Assembly (NCBI GenBank): GCA_010093705.1
Contig: MU006102.1
Location: 309,947-373,946, forward strand
Direction of reading: 5' to 3'
From: Patellaria atrata CBS 101060
Lineage: Eukaryota > Ascomycota > Dothideomycetes > Patellariales > Patellariaceae
DNA length: 64,000 nt
The notes under the pieces were generated by a model. That model made no database searches. It had not been told where the DNA came from and saw only the letters and a program-made list of their open reading frames with translations. Positions within the stretch are counted from its first letter, which is position 1. Every line of letters starts with the position of its first letter. Position numbers and translations under genes: made by a program. Shown here piece by piece: positions 21,036-33,880 of this stretch.

Positions 21036-24000
21036 TCTTGCATGAGTACTCAGCCAGAAACTTCATTCCCCTCTACCGCATCGGTGACCTCTCAGTTTCC
21101 GCGCCCTGTTGTACACATATGGTAACGGCGACCGTCAATTACAACTTCCCATTTAATTTTACGGGCCTGTAAGGTATAGTTGAAGACGAAGGTGGATTTG
21201 TTCTAGTTGTCCAGTTGGCCAGAGAGACCATTCCCAGTGTAAGGCTATGATAACTGCGTTGGACCAACATCGACTACAGAAGGAAGAAAGGGTACTGCGA
21301 CGGGAGAATTGCTATCTTAGGTAGCAAGACAAATAATATTTTCACATGACTAGTGTTCGCATTTCCCAGTTGCGATATACCTGCTGTACCCGTGGAGAAA
21401 TAATATGGATCGAGCTTTCTCCGAACTTGCCCTTCTCTGCACAGTAAAGCTGGAACTTCTCTTTGGTGCGAGTTCACAGTAGTAAGAACGCCTTGATAAA
21501 ATGAATGAACGAAGCTGTACGGAAGGTAATGTTTCGTTTGTTTTATCCTCCCTTGAGTGCATTTACGGTTGACTAGTATTAAATTCAGTCGCTTTGGTAT
21601 GACAACAGTGTGCCGTTGCTATCATATCCCCTTAGAAGGCACGGTGGAGGTGTACAGAAACCGCACTCCTTTGCACGCAACGGAAGCTCTCATCACCCCT
21701 TAAATATATCTTTTCTCTTTTGTTTTTTTTTTCTCAATAATAACTTTCGCTCTTTGCAGGTTATTTCTCTCAACATGTGGTATCTTCAGCAATCATTCTG
21801 CATAATACTTGTTGATAGAGCTGCGCTTCTCTTCTGTACATTCATTTCCGTATTCACTTTACTATCTACGTCTGTCAATACTGTAATCATTCATATGAGG
21901 TACCCATTACTCGGAACTCTCTCTAACACAACACAATTTCCACATCACCAACCCATTAGCTCGACATGCCTCACAGAAAACCTCACAATAAGTTCTCTTA
22001 CGGCCATACCCACTGGAAACAAAAAACAAATTTGTAGCAGAGACGCCTCGCACAGAATCTAATACACCGGCGTAATTGGCATTGTAAGTATCCAATGGCC
22101 AATCCGTACGTCATAGTCCCTGTACTAATATCAATGCGGTTATTAAATTCAACAGATATTTGTATAGTAGATCCAGTTCTTCGGATAGTCTTTCCAGCTC
22201 CTCGTCTGATCGACATGTCATCCTCCACATCACATATCAGCCCGATCCAAGAAGCGGCCCCACCAACTGCTCAATCTTCGTGTGATCGAATAGATATCCG
22301 TTCCCCGGCCATCTATTTCATGATCAATACAGTCAAGACAACGAACAGCCACATGAAAGAGAACCTGAACCTCCAAGAGGGGTGGAGGAAAGGGCCAGGT
22401 ACGGTACAATCTATCCTTCCCATGGTTTTGTACCTAGTCTCTACCCTACCAGCGCAGTATGATCTGAGCCACCACTCTACTCCACCCTACCTGTACAATT
22501 ACTAGAGTTATACTTCACCATTCCTTGTCTGATGATCCACCCCTTTTCACTATCTGGATCCCCTATGCACCACACTCTTACGACTATGCTAATGCTAATG
22601 CGCGATATTAGACAAATTACCCACGAGCGGTTCTCGACCAACAAACTCGCCTCCGTACTCTTTTCTATCTACAATACACATTTCAATTGTGATTTTTCCG
22701 AGCTCAAGGTTAGGGGCCATGTCGCGCCCTTCAACGCCTAACGGATATTCCAATGGTATACGAAAGCGTCACACTCCAAGGCGATCTAGCCTTGCTCTCA
22801 CAGAATATAGCGCAAATCCATCGCCTTGGACAAACTACGGAATGCCTATTCCTATGTGAAGCATGAGATGGGAGCTTTTCCGCAGACCAGCAATCCCTAC
22901 GCCCCTGAAGATTGGACGAGTACTGCACTGGCCATTGCGGCTGCAAGCGTGAAAAGGATGACACTTTCAGTTGCAGAAACACAACTACTCTGCTCACGCC
23001 ACAAACAATAGTAATGTCGCCGTTTATAGTCAATCAACTCCTCCTACCAGCAACTAAGAGCAAGTCTAACGAGGAACCGTACAGGGAGAGTATTAATGTT
23101 TCAACCCCCGCTTGTGGTAAGGATTATGTTCTCTCAGTTTAGATTATCGGTTGTTGTACATTCCTGTTACTTTCTTGCAACTTTCTGATTCCTGCACTTG
23201 CGGATGGTACTGGGTCTTCATGAGTGACTGGACTAAATCGTTCACCTGTTGAAAATCTGAAGGCATTTTGAGTCAAGGACTCTATAATGCTCCTCTAGCG
23301 ATACCTTTTATAATAAAGAGTGGGTGGAGTGAAGGAACGTACTGTATATAATTCTTCGCTGTGGTACATCTGGACAATCAGATGAGGTCATTTTGTATCA
23401 ATGAATGAAATGAAATGATCATATATTAGCAATAGGAGTTTTGTTGATTTATTCCCGTGTCCCCGCACTTTAAACACATCATAGCTCGCTGTGCCTAACC
23501 TAGTGTGTCATTGCTTCAAATTATGTACAGTGTCGAACCATATATTCCGCTGAATTGCACAGTTTGGTGGAATGGACACGAGATATAGCGATAGAACGAT
23601 TTCGTTGATACGCTATTAACGGTAACGGTTCTTGCATACAGCTGCAGGTGAAACTACAACTACAAGAATCTCCTCACATTCTTGAGAAAGGTGAAGATGA
23701 GTTACAGACCAGCACTGGAATACGCAATTCTCGTTCAGTTCGAACGAATGCGTAGGAGACACTTTATAAGTTCAGGTACAGTACAAGTTCCACTAATTCC
23801 ATGATAGGATTCCACTATATAATAGTTACTGTTTCGTACGGTGAGCTTGCCGATAGAGTCGACCTAGAGATCTCACAAAAGTGCCATAAAAGATTTTGCA
23901 TGATAAGATACGGAACGTCCAAGGTACGGATGCTGAGGAGATGTACGGCGCACTTATTTGTACCTTCAGGTAGATAGGCTCCTCGAAGTAGTAGCTCGGG

Positions 24001-24389
24001 TTTCCAATGATCTATACAGCGGGAGCTTTCGTACAATTGAGGAAACGTTGAACTGTCATGTTTCCGTACGGTCTATGTCACTTGTATATGTCTTATAGTC
24101 TTAGGGTGTGGCTACTGTTGAGTCGTTTCGTAGGATCAGTAGTCTAATACAATCTTGTCGCTTCAGTACGGAAAAAGCTCATCGCGAGCGAAGAACGAAA
24201 GCATAGAGTAGTAAGAGAAAGAGGTGTTGTAGATGGAAGTTAAAGAAAATCAGGGGTATGATTAATGCATGAAATCCCACATTAGCTCCCGGCTTGGCTA
24301 CATACACATAAGATTGACTTCACTGTCATAGCTCCTCTCAATATGGAGAGTTCAAATAGAATTATGCTGACAATGACTCTGCGACCATT
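21036..24389. other. Long gene-poor stretch
   Basis: About 3.3 kb without a convincing gene. Short frames occur, including a Cys-containing one at 22912-23142 (+; DEYCTGHCGCKREKDDTFSC near its start). That frame has no signal peptide, recognisable start or neighbouring exon that I could connect. GTACGG/CCGTAC words are frequent from 23830 to 24170. Confidence 0.4.
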
Positions 24390-27286
24390 ATGGACTTCGT
24401 GAGTTTCTACTCCATTCTGAACCTTGACAATCTACTGATATTATGTGGTTCCAGTGGTCGCGCCTCATAGGAGGTTCAAGCACTAAGAAACGTCCTTCCA
24501 ACAACCCTCAGGAACGTCTAGCACGCTTCAAGAAAGTTCATAACCAGATCCTTGTACGTCTAAATATGTTCAAGGTCTGCTCGAACTCTTCTCACATATC
24601 TGTAGCAAACATGGCAAAAGGCCTCTTCCCTCGCGACAGATCAGACAGCCATCGATAACCTCCAAGACTACTTCCAGCGCATTACAACGATTCTTAACGA
24701 TGAGTCCCGCTCTCCCGCTCCGCATCTATGCCTCACCTACGCAGCCTCCTCCCACATTTTCAGCGCGGTATCTAAGATTGCTTCGACAGCGTTTAACGAG
24801 AGCCTTGTCCGTGAGGCGGTGGGGTTGTTCAGTGCGCTCATAGACAGCGAGGAAGAAGGGTTCCTAGAAAATGAACACTTCGCAGATGCGCTGATGACAT
24901 TTATTGGGAAGGTATCTGGACCCACAAATGTAGCCGTAGGGGAAGATACAGATGGTGAGATTGTAGAGTTGCTCTTTGGAATCGCGGCAAAGATTAGACT
25001 ACAGCCGGAGATACTGCCTGTGTGGTTTACGACAAAAACGAGACTATCAAGGGAAGAAGATGAGAATAGGGGGAGAAGTTTGACCAAGGGCAAGCCCGTT
25101 GATTTTGCGGGCATTACGCAAAAAGAAGACTTCCCCCTGTGCTACCAACTTATCGACCACGTCCATCATGAGGGACGTATTGGAGATTTCGCGCGAACGG
25201 GCTTGCTATATATCTTTGAATCTGCAAGTAAGAGTCAAAATTTGGAGCAGTGGATTGTTGAAAGTGATTTACCGACGCTCATGGCCAGTGGACTTGGGGC
25301 GTTATATAGCCAGCTGAGCAGGAAACTATCCATCGTACACCGTGAGACGGAATTGCCCATAATCCTGGCATTGTCAGATTATGGTGAACCACAAGCATCA
25401 CACGAAGCGGACAATATGTACTCCCCAGAATTCCAAGTGCACATGGATACATTCCTGTCTTACTTGACATTCTGGCAGGATGTACTTGAGCATTGTCGAT
25501 CCATTGATGTCAAAGAGACCTTGATTGATCACTTTCGAGTGCTGTTCCTGCAGCAACTCTTGTAGGTACGCATCTTCACTCGTTAGGGTACTACTAAATT
25601 TCCGACAGATACCCTTCATTGCTAGAATCGTCGGATGTAGACGGTGGTTCTTCCGTCGCAGTCCTGACGTACTTGCGACGCATTCTCGATGCTCTCGATC
25701 ACCAAGAACTCGTTCACATGATATTACACTACCTCTTAGCATTACCGGAGGATAGTGGTCTGCCAAAAACCCCTATATCTCCGGTTGCGATTAAAAGAAG
25801 AGCGTCCCTGATGATGCTCACCCAGCTTGAAAATGAGGATGAGAGACTCAATCCTTCCCTCTTTAATCTGGTCGATCTTGTCCTGAACGGTGTTCAGTCG
25901 CGTAACTCCCAAACTGTCATTGCCGCACTCAAGCTTGTTACTGTAATCCTTAGTAAGAATCACGGATATGCGGTTGGAACTCTTCTTAGAACGGCCAAAT
26001 CGCACACTTCAGAACCACAACGCACAATCGGAGCACTCAATACTGAACTCGAATCTTATCTGGAGCTTGCTGCAGACTTTGGCGGCGAATCTGGTCTTGA
26101 TGAAGCATACGAGTCGCACCTAAAAGATGTCCTCAACCTGCTCGAAGTACATCCTTGTTCCGCACGCAAACTGGCCCCAGAAACCTCATCTCACCAAATC
26201 GACTATTTCACCCAACCATCGGGTAGATCCGTGACTCGACATTATCTAGAACTTGACGACAACCTCATGAATTCTCTCATTACGCTTCTCAAGACCTTCT
26301 TTTCTAATGACGTCGAAACTAACCTCAGCCTCATAGAAACCATTATCGCTCTCGTCTCCTGCGCCCATCTGAACCTAGACCCCTGGTTCTGCATCGATCC
26401 CTCGGCCTACCGCTTCTCTAACACCACCGCCACATCCTCCGACCCCGACTCCCCCTTCACAACCCTCTACCTCGCACGCCGCCGCCCAATCCTCGATCCA
26501 GCAACTGCACCCCCCCTCTTCACAACCCTCCAATATCTCCACACCCAACTCGACGTCCTCCGCATCATCATCCCGGACCTGGACATCCACCTCCTAAACC
26601 GTAAACAAGCATTCCGCGTCCATGAAGACATCACAGATGCCATCCGCACCGCGCCCCTGCGCATGAGACCGAAGCCCACCTCCCCCATCACTGAAACACC
26701 GCCGGGGGGTTGGACCCCTCAGGCGCAACCTCGCGCGATTCCAGCACATGTGAGACAGGGCACCCGCGATTCGTCGCGTGCTAGTTCGCCTAGAGGAAGG
26801 GAAGGGGGGAGTGGGGAGTTTGGGTCTATGCCGAGGAGGTTGGGGTCGGGGGTAAGAAGCGTGGTTGCGAGTCCGTCGAGAGAGAGGAGAGGTGGTGGGA
26901 GGTTTGGTGGGAGTGATGAGGTCGAGCAGGAGCGGTTGCTTGATGAGGTTGTTGGGTTGGCGAAGGGGGATGGGGAGGTGCTTGGAAGGAGGGTGAGGTT
27001 CCCGCTGAAAATGCAGCGGAAAAAGCAGGTTGGAGATAAGACGGAGTCTGAGACTGTGCGGATTAGAGAGCGACGGGATGGAGAAGAGGGTGAGAGTCTG
27101 AGTGATGGAGTACAAGATGGTGGTGAGGGGAAGGTGGTGGTCCAAGAGGGTGAGAAAGAGGATGAGAGGAAAGCATCCGTGAGCCATGTCCTCACCAATG
27201 CTATCATCCTGCAGGAATTTGTCCTTGAGATCGTGGCTGTGTTGCAGATACGCGCGAGCCTTTTTTCTGAAGTTAGGTTTGGGTGA
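24390..27286 (+). CDS. FHF complex subunit, FHIP/RAI16-like protein
   Basis: Homologue of FTS-and-Hook-interacting protein (FhipA in Aspergillus), which links early endosomes through Hook to dynein and kinesin. Four exons: 24390-24398 (only MDF), 24455-24553, 24606-25561 and 25609-27286, giving 913 residues. The start MDF|WSRLIGGS with the tiny first exon, the EAVGLFSALIDSEEEGFLEN segment, LIDHVHHEGRIGDFARTGLL with YIFESASKSQNLEQWIVES, and the conserved C-terminus SHVLTNAIILQEFVLEI are family hallmarks. Residues of about 740-870 form a charged low-complexity linker that differs sharply in composition: the upstream part is written in C-rich codons and the linker in G-rich ones. The donor of intron 3 (GTAGGT) leads directly into a stop if unspliced. 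Confidence 0.9.
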
Positions 27287-27603
27287 TACCCTTCTGTTCT
27301 AAAATGAAAAAGTCGATACTTAAACGATTCATTAAAATTATGCCCTTTCCCTCCCTTGCTTGATTTTAAATGGGAGGTGTTCGTTAGTACTGGTTTAGTA
27401 TTGAGAATGAGTCAGTCTTGTTCGCTAATATACCTTCTATGTGGATACACAAATGTGTTCGGGAACTAGTGGGTTGATTTGAAAGTGATGAGATGGTATA
27501 TGGTAGTAACCATGCTTTCTTGTTTCATGAGATATGGTCTGAGAGTTAGGCACAGACATGAAATACTGTAAGTTAGGATAGTAGTAACTCTAAATAGACT
27601 ATT
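27287..27603. other. 3' flank of FHIP gene
   Basis: AT-rich non-coding sequence with no feature before the minisatellite. Confidence 0.4.
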
Positions 27604-27835
27604 TCAGCCAACAGTACATAACACTTGTATAAGGTTTTAGCCAATGGTACATGATCCTTGGTATAATACCTCAATTAAAACTACATCATATTTGGTACAG
27701 TACTTCAGCCAACGGTACATGATACTTGGTGAGATCCTTTTACCAATTATGCATAATACTTGATATAAATCTTGAACCAACAGTACATGATAATTGGTAT
27801 AATACCTTAACCAATGGTGCATGTTTCTTGGATTT
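27604..27835. repeat. Minisatellite, about seven 34-bp units
   Basis: Tandem degenerate copies of a roughly 34-bp unit, approximated by ACCAATGGTACATGATAC followed by TTGGTATAATACCTT. Copies start near 27607, 27641, 27675, 27709, 27744, 27777 and 27811, and vary by substitutions and 1-bp indels. It lies between the converging FHIP and Bor1-like genes. The short minus-strand frame through it (27637-27822) is a product of the repeat. Confidence 0.8.
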
Positions 27836-27938
27836 CTTAGATTTTTAGATTAATATTTATAACCTATGTTACATCACTCTATGCAGCATATCTTAGCCCC
27901 TACTACCTGATCCCCGGTAGGATATTTTATTCTGTACC

Positions 27939-29910
27939 TTATATCTTATCCCTTGTATCACTCAATCTCCTCAACATAATCCCATCTCCTATCCATTGCC
28001 CACCCACTTCCTCGTCCTTTCCCCCCACACCAACTCTATTAACCCCATCAACGTCGACCCCATTCCTCGTATCCTCGTCATCCTCCGGTGTGCCCTCTCG
28101 ACAAGCCCACGCATCCACATACCTTAGAACCTCTCGTCCCCACATTCGATTCATAACTTTTAGTCTAATAGGCACCAGCGCGATGATAATGATTGGGAAC
28201 GCGGGTCCCGCTTTCGTTAACGTGACGATGAAGATGACGACCGTGACGACGATCTGCACGATCGTGTAAATATGGATCGGGATGTAAGAGGAGATGGTTT
28301 GGGGGATTTTAGGGAGCTCCGAGGGCGGTGTTAGAAGATAGAACGTGCGGTAAAGGATTGGACTAGATAAGGTCAATTTGAGGTTCTTGACCTGTTTTGA
28401 AACTATGTGTGGTTCTTAACTTACTTGACGGAGAGACTTTGTTCGCCCATGAATAGAAAGAGGCCTGCGAGAACACTTGTGGGAGTCAAGCCTAGGACGT
28501 GCATGAACGGCGGACTCATGAAGCAGAGAATTCCTGCAGCGTGAAGGAAATGGCTCCATCGTTGTTCGTAGACCCGCCTTGAGACTCTGGTCTCGTTTCT
28601 TTCCGCGCCGGCAAGGTCTGAGAGAGAAATGTTTTCCTTCTCGTCGTGCATCAAGCTTTCTGAGTGTAAGGGAGCTTGGGGTAAAAGCCCGTTCGCAGGG
28701 GGAATGCCAAGAATGCCACACAACGCTGTCGTTGTTCCCAGCAGCGCTATATCCCAAGCAAAGCCACCTGGTTTGCGAGTACCATACCGCTGTGTGGTGC
28801 AAATGATGCTGCTAACTTCGTGATCAAAAAAGAAGAGCGAGGTGATAATCGCACCTGGGATAATGGCAACAAATATCCAAGAAACAGGTAGTTCCCAAAA
28901 CCTAACAAAGAAGACCGAACGTTCTGGATTTGTAGGATGGAAAGAGGCACTAATAGGGAGCGTGTCCTTATCTAGGTCTTTTAATTCGCCGATATGAGGG
29001 AGGGCGATGAAGATGACGATGCTGATGGCTGCAGCGTACTCAGAGAGTCCCATGCGGAGATAGCGGTGAAAGTAGGGTTTCCATTTCTCGGCAGATGCCA
29101 GGAAGACAGCTAGAAAGCAGGTACCAATGGCCCCGATAATAGAATATAGGAATGCGGCAAATGATAAGTTGGCATGGGCACGCTCCAGCTCCTGGATAGC
29201 TTTATGAAAGTATATGATACTATTTAGGAGAGAGAAAATTTCCGTAGAAAACGTAGTTACGTACCGCATCGTCCAGTCATGAGCATTGAAAATGGCTAGG
29301 AAATAATGCATCCACGCAGCATGAATCAGCGACCACGCCATGAACGGGAGGAAGGGTATCTGAATCAGTTAAACTAAAACCTGAGTAGTATTTTTACAAC
29401 TTACATTGAACGATGTATCGCATAAAGAAAACATATTTTCAGCTAGAATAGAAAAGGGCCCGGTGACTCCAAGAATATTGAGAGGCTGTATAGCGCATCT
29501 GAGTATAGGATTGGTCAGGAACAGTAGAGAAAGATGAAGTTGGTAGGGAAAGACTATCTTCCTAATGACAAGAAGAAACAGAGACCTAAATAGTTAAACA
29601 CAATACTATATTTGAGAACTACGCACATTGAGAAGATGATTCCGCAAAGACCAGTACTGAACACCACCTCTATAGTTCCCCAGTTTTTGCCAGTCAACGC
29701 ATACAAGTCATTTGCAAAGGTGATACCGGGGAGTAGATTCGTGAAAAGGACATATACAGCGCTGGCGAAGATCAACTGGTTGAAGACTTTCCAATCAGAT
29801 ACGTATCGCTTGGATAAGTTCTTCCGGTCTTGCTTTAACAGACGAAATGGCCTAAGAGGACCATCATAACGGAAGGTTTTTGTCAATTTCATACTCCATG
29901 ATGAAGACAT
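27939..29910 (-). CDS. bor1: SLC4/Bor1-like anion (borate/bicarbonate) exchanger
   Basis: Polytopic membrane transporter of the HCO3-/borate family. Four exons: 29627-29910, 29405-29498, 28425-29359 and 27939-28362, 578 residues with consistent phases. Several hydrophobic helices are evident: FASAVYVLFTNLLPGITF, NWGTIEVVFSTGLCGIIFS, FAAFLYSIIGAIGTCFLAV, PVSWIFVAIIPGAIITSLF, and a C-terminal pair (IVQIVVTVVIFIVTLTKAGP; FPIIIIALVPIRLKVMNRM). Family motifs include the IQPLNILGVTGPFSILAENM stretch, GIPPANGLLPQAPLHSESL and the R-x-YEQRWSHFLHA region. The soluble tail is acidic with no clear domain. Yeast Bor1 exports borate at the plasma membrane; substrate and location here are inferred. It is divergent from HAT1 across 494 bp. 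Confidence 0.9.
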
Positions 29911-30404
29911 GGTCTTGGAAGGAATAGACTTGGATAGAACGAGGAAAAGCGAATGCTTTTGAGCTTTTTATAGTTCTATCTAACGACCGTCTTTTGCTCT
30001 ACTTTATGCAACGCGACATCTTCAGTTGTAGAATCAATGCTTGTGCCAAGTATGCGTCAAAGACACGTTCTGAAAATGGGCAACCAGAGAGGTCGAAAAT
30101 TGAGATTCATCGCAGTGACAAGTCGTGCCGTGAAAAGTTGATATCACCGGTGTTGCCTCGGCTTGCCGAGATCTCAGATGGGAACAATTCGGGGCAGGTA
30201 TAGCCGAATGGGAACGCGCTGCGCGTGAATTGCCGAATGCGCGAACTCGTTGTATAGGTCTCTATACTGGACATTGTGTCTATTAAAAATTCTACCACTT
30301 GCACGTGAGGTTATTTGTCTACTGACGTACTAAACCTTTTTCAAACTCTAAACATCTCCTTCGCAATCTCGGGTTTCTCCACAACCTACAAACTTACCTC
30401 CACT
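29911..30404. promoter_or_regulatory. Divergent promoter region BOR1-like/HAT1
   Basis: A 494-bp region between divergent starts. No recognised binding site is claimed; the role is inferred from orientation only. Confidence 0.4.
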
Positions 30405-32048
30405 ATGGCGGAGACCGGTCTCGCAGAGCTTGATGCTTGTAAGCTTATATTAACAGATTCGACACTTCTGATGGACTATACTGATACCAACAGGGCTTAC
30501 AAGTGCAAATGATGTCTTTGAGATTGATTTGCTACGCCCAAATTCACAATCGAAACCTACTTCCGCTCTCGAAGAACCGTTCAACCCCACATTTACGTAT
30601 CCCATATTCGGAGAAGAAGAGACGATATTCGGTCACAAAGGTTTGCGGATCAAGCTAAGCCTACGCGCGCATGACTTGCGACCGTCGTTAGAGATCAGGC
30701 AAGATGAGGTCTTTAAGCCCATTGGAAAGACTCAGGCGATGGATGTCAAGGAAATGATGAAAGACTTTCTCCCATCATGTGAGTATTTGTTAGATGAGAG
30801 TATACTAGAACAAGTACTGACCAGATAATAGCCGCCTTTGAGAACACCGCATCCAAGGAACGTATAGATACCATAGGATGGAAACCTCCAGGCACCCTCC
30901 TAACTACCTACAAGCGCGGGGGACGTAGCTTTGAGATCTGGTATTCAAGTCTATCGAAACCAGAAGCGAAAGAGATATTGCGGGGTATGCAAATCCTAGT
31001 CCCACTCTTCATTGAAGGCGGCACACTTCAAGACTTAGAAGAAGCCGCCTGGACAATCGAGCGCTGGAAACTCTTCCTCATCTACGAGGTCACCCCCCTG
31101 AAGTCCTCTCCGAAAAGCACTCCCTACACCTTCGTCGGTTTCTCAACCTCCTACCGCCTTTGGGTTCCCCCGACCGTCGAAATCTCCGAAAGACTCTCCT
31201 TCGTCTCCTCCACCCCAGTTCCCCTGCCAACCTTGGGTCCTAATCCCTCTGACGTCGAGCACGATAAACTCCCCCCTTACAACCCCCTCGAATCCCCCTC
31301 TCGCGAACGCATATCCCAATTCCTGATCCTGCCCCCTTTCCAAGGCCAATCCCACGGCGCAGCCCTCTATACCGCCATGGCATCCCTCTTCCGCTCCGAC
31401 GCCTCCGTCTTTGAGATCACAGTCGAAGATCCCAACGAAGCCTTCGACGACCTCCGCGACTGGAGCGACCTCGCCTACCTCCGGTCCACCTTTCCCTCAT
31501 TCAAAACCCTCCAAGTCCCCGATTCCGTCCCGGCAGAGATGTTAGCACCCAAAGAGTTCATCCCCGTGAACTATCTTCTCCCACCCGATGTCGCGGACCC
31601 GATCAGGTACAAGAGCAAAATCGCCCCGCGCCAGTTCGCCAGATTGTGCGAGATGCATCTCCTCTCGGGCATACCCCCGCTCCACCGCTCCAAGGCGCGC
31701 ATAACACGCAAAGACAAATCTGCCCACGAGAACGACAGACGCTACTTTTTCTGGCGGCTCCTGGTCAAAGAGCGTCTGTACATCCGGAATAAAGACCAGC
31801 TCGTCCAATTGGACCGTGAAGAGCGCATCGAGAAGGTCGAGCAAACCGTCGACAGCGTCGAGGAGGAGTATGTGCGGCTCTTGAACGCGGCGGAGAAACG
31901 GGGACATAGGGGTACGATGGGAGAGGAGGAAGCGGCGAATGGGAAGGCTCTGGCTAGTAGGGGGAAGAGGAAGACGAGGGTCGTTGAGGAAGACGAGGAT
32001 GAGGATGAGGACGATACGGATCATAGTAAGAGGATTAAGAGGGCTTAA
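30405..32048 (+). CDS. hat1: Histone acetyltransferase type B catalytic subunit Hat1
   Basis: Acetylates newly made histone H4 at Lys5 and Lys12 with Hat2 before chromatin assembly. Exons 30405-30438, 30494-30778 and 30832-32048 give 511 residues. The start MAETGLAELDA joins to WLTSANDVFEIDLLRP. Family segments: TFTYPIFGEEETIFGHKGLR, YKRGGRSFEIWYSSLS, LQDLEEAAWTIERWKLFLIY, TYTFVGF-type strand (YTFVGFSTSYRLW), RISQFLILPPFQGQSHGAAL with the acetyl-CoA loop near residue 276, and EDPNEAFDDLRDWSDL. The C-terminal tail is basic then Asp/Glu-rich and ends in a KRIKR-type nuclear signal. The first intron interrupts codon 12. The middle is C-rich and the tail G-rich. Confidence 0.94.
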
Positions 32049-32431
32049 GGTGTTCGGACTATGGACGGCGCTTGGCGTTCTGAGAGACAGGATGGGTGTG
32101 ACTGACACCTTTATTTCTAGAGAGGGATGGATCGTGATTAGTAAGGCCTGACGGGGATTTTGCGTTTATATTTCATCCTGAACCCTTTCATATGTGGTTT
32201 ATGACCATAATGTTGATCTGAGATTAGAGGAAGATAGATCAGATAAAACCCCTCTCGTAAGGTGACTCTAACCTGTCTTTTCGAATTTCAGACTATGGCT
32301 CTATACACAACAGACGCAACACCATGCAGAATCTCAAAGGAAATGTGAATATAAGATACAAGTGTCAAGTTCGAACTAATCAACCTCTGATTTCCGCGCT
32401 CACCCAATCTCTCTAATACACGAACGCTCAC
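32049..32431. other. Convergent intergenic region HAT1/PDA1
   Basis: Short gap between two 3' ends with no feature seen. Confidence 0.4.
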
Positions 32432-33880
32432 CTATGTCCTCGCCGGCGCCTCCTTCTCCTTCCCAAGATCCACATTCTCATAGTAAAAGTTCTCCTCCGG
32501 CACTCTACCCCTCATGAATGCCGGCTCACTCCCACGAACATAGATATCCTCGTACAAGATCTTCGGGGTCGCATCAGGCGGGGGCATCTTCTCTGCCTCT
32601 GCGACCTCGGCGTCAACGAAGCTACGGGCCTCCTTATCGATAGACTTGAGCTCGTCCTCGGTGGTGACGCCCCAATCGAGGAGTTTCTGCTTGAGGCCAG
32701 CGATGGGGTCGTTGGTGCTGCGCATGCGTTGGATTTCTTCGCGGGTACGGTATGTGGTGCCCGGATCGGACATGGAGTGTCCACCGTACCGGTATGTGAC
32801 GTATTCGTAGACGAGAGGACCTTTGCCTTCTTTACACCATTGTTTGCCGTACTCGACTGCGGCTTTGACGGCGAGGACGTCCATACCGTTAATTTTGAGG
32901 CCGGGGATGTATTGGCCGCGTTTGTAGTAGTCGGTTAGAGCTGCGGCGCGGTTGGCTGCGGTACCCATTCCGTATTTGTTGTCTAAGTGAACAAGAGTTA
33001 GCAGATTCCTTGATATGTATGGATTTTAGGTTCCTACTTTCGCAACCAAAGATGACAGGTAGATTCCATAGCTTCGCCATGTTGAATGCCTCGAAGACTT
33101 GCCCTTGATTCGATGCACCATCACCGTAGAGAGCAAGGGTGACATTGTCCTTTCCTTCGTACTGGTTGGCGAAAGCCACACCAGCACCAACGGGAACTTG
33201 AGCACCGACAATACCATTGCCGCCATAGAAACCGGTTGCGAACATGTGCATGGACCCGCCTTTGCCGTATGCGATACCCTCTCTCCGGCCAAGTAATTCT
33301 CCGATGATCGACTTCACCGTCCCACCGCGCATGAGAGCGAAGCCGTGGCAACGATATGCCGTAATCAGATGGTCTTGCTTTGTTATGGCATGTTCGATTC
33401 CTACAGCAACAGCCTCTTGACCGGTGGAAAGATGGCAGAAACCTCGGATTTTCTTTTCTTTGTACAGACGATCAGCGGCCATTTCCATACGGCTAAATCA
33501 GTGAAATTAGTATAGTTCTCAAACGTTGAGCAAATGCATCATTTCAATTTTCCGTACCGAACAGCTACCATATCGTAGTACATTTGTTTAAGCTCCTTCT
33601 TGGTCGTATCGAGCGTATAGGGCGGCGGATCGAGCTCGTACGTCTCGAAACTCTCATCGGAGAGCCTCACTTCGAAAGGTTTATCATCTTCCTACAATTG
33701 ACTCAAGTCAGTCAATTGGACTCACATTTAGATCATGATCCAGTCCATTGAACTCACAGCTGGGAGATTCTCCGCATGCGACGAAGCCGCATCCGTTGTA
33801 ACGGGTCGGCGAGCAATTGGAGTGTAGACAATCCGCCGCAGCGGTGTCGCTATGCTACTTCTCAATGCCCGTGAGAACAT
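32432..33880 (-). CDS. pda1: Pyruvate dehydrogenase E1 alpha subunit, mitochondrial
   Basis: Thiamine-diphosphate-dependent decarboxylase subunit of the mitochondrial pyruvate dehydrogenase complex. Exons 33758-33880, 33558-33691, 33038-33492 and 32432-32982 join in phase to give 420 residues. The N-terminus [20 protein letters not shown] is an Arg/Ser-rich presequence. Conserved blocks: [43 protein letters not shown], the TPP motif [20 protein letters not shown] to VIFGCENNKYGMGT, and [20 protein letters not shown], which holds the Ser residues phosphorylated by PDH kinase in the family. Intron 2 uses GTACGG as its donor, the same hexamer that is frequent between genes here. Confidence 0.96.

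Noticed and set aside
21610-22062. 150-codon plus-strand frame downstream of the P450
   Set aside because: Contains a homopolymer-driven Phe run and no conserved pattern; it is likely chance.
26594-27207. Long minus-strand frames opposite the FHIP C-terminal linker
   Set aside because: Ser/Pro/Leu-rich antisense artefacts of the G-rich linker codons.
27637-27822. 61-codon minus-strand frame with repeated HHWLRYYTNY-like units
   Set aside because: It is simply the translation of the 34-bp minisatellite.
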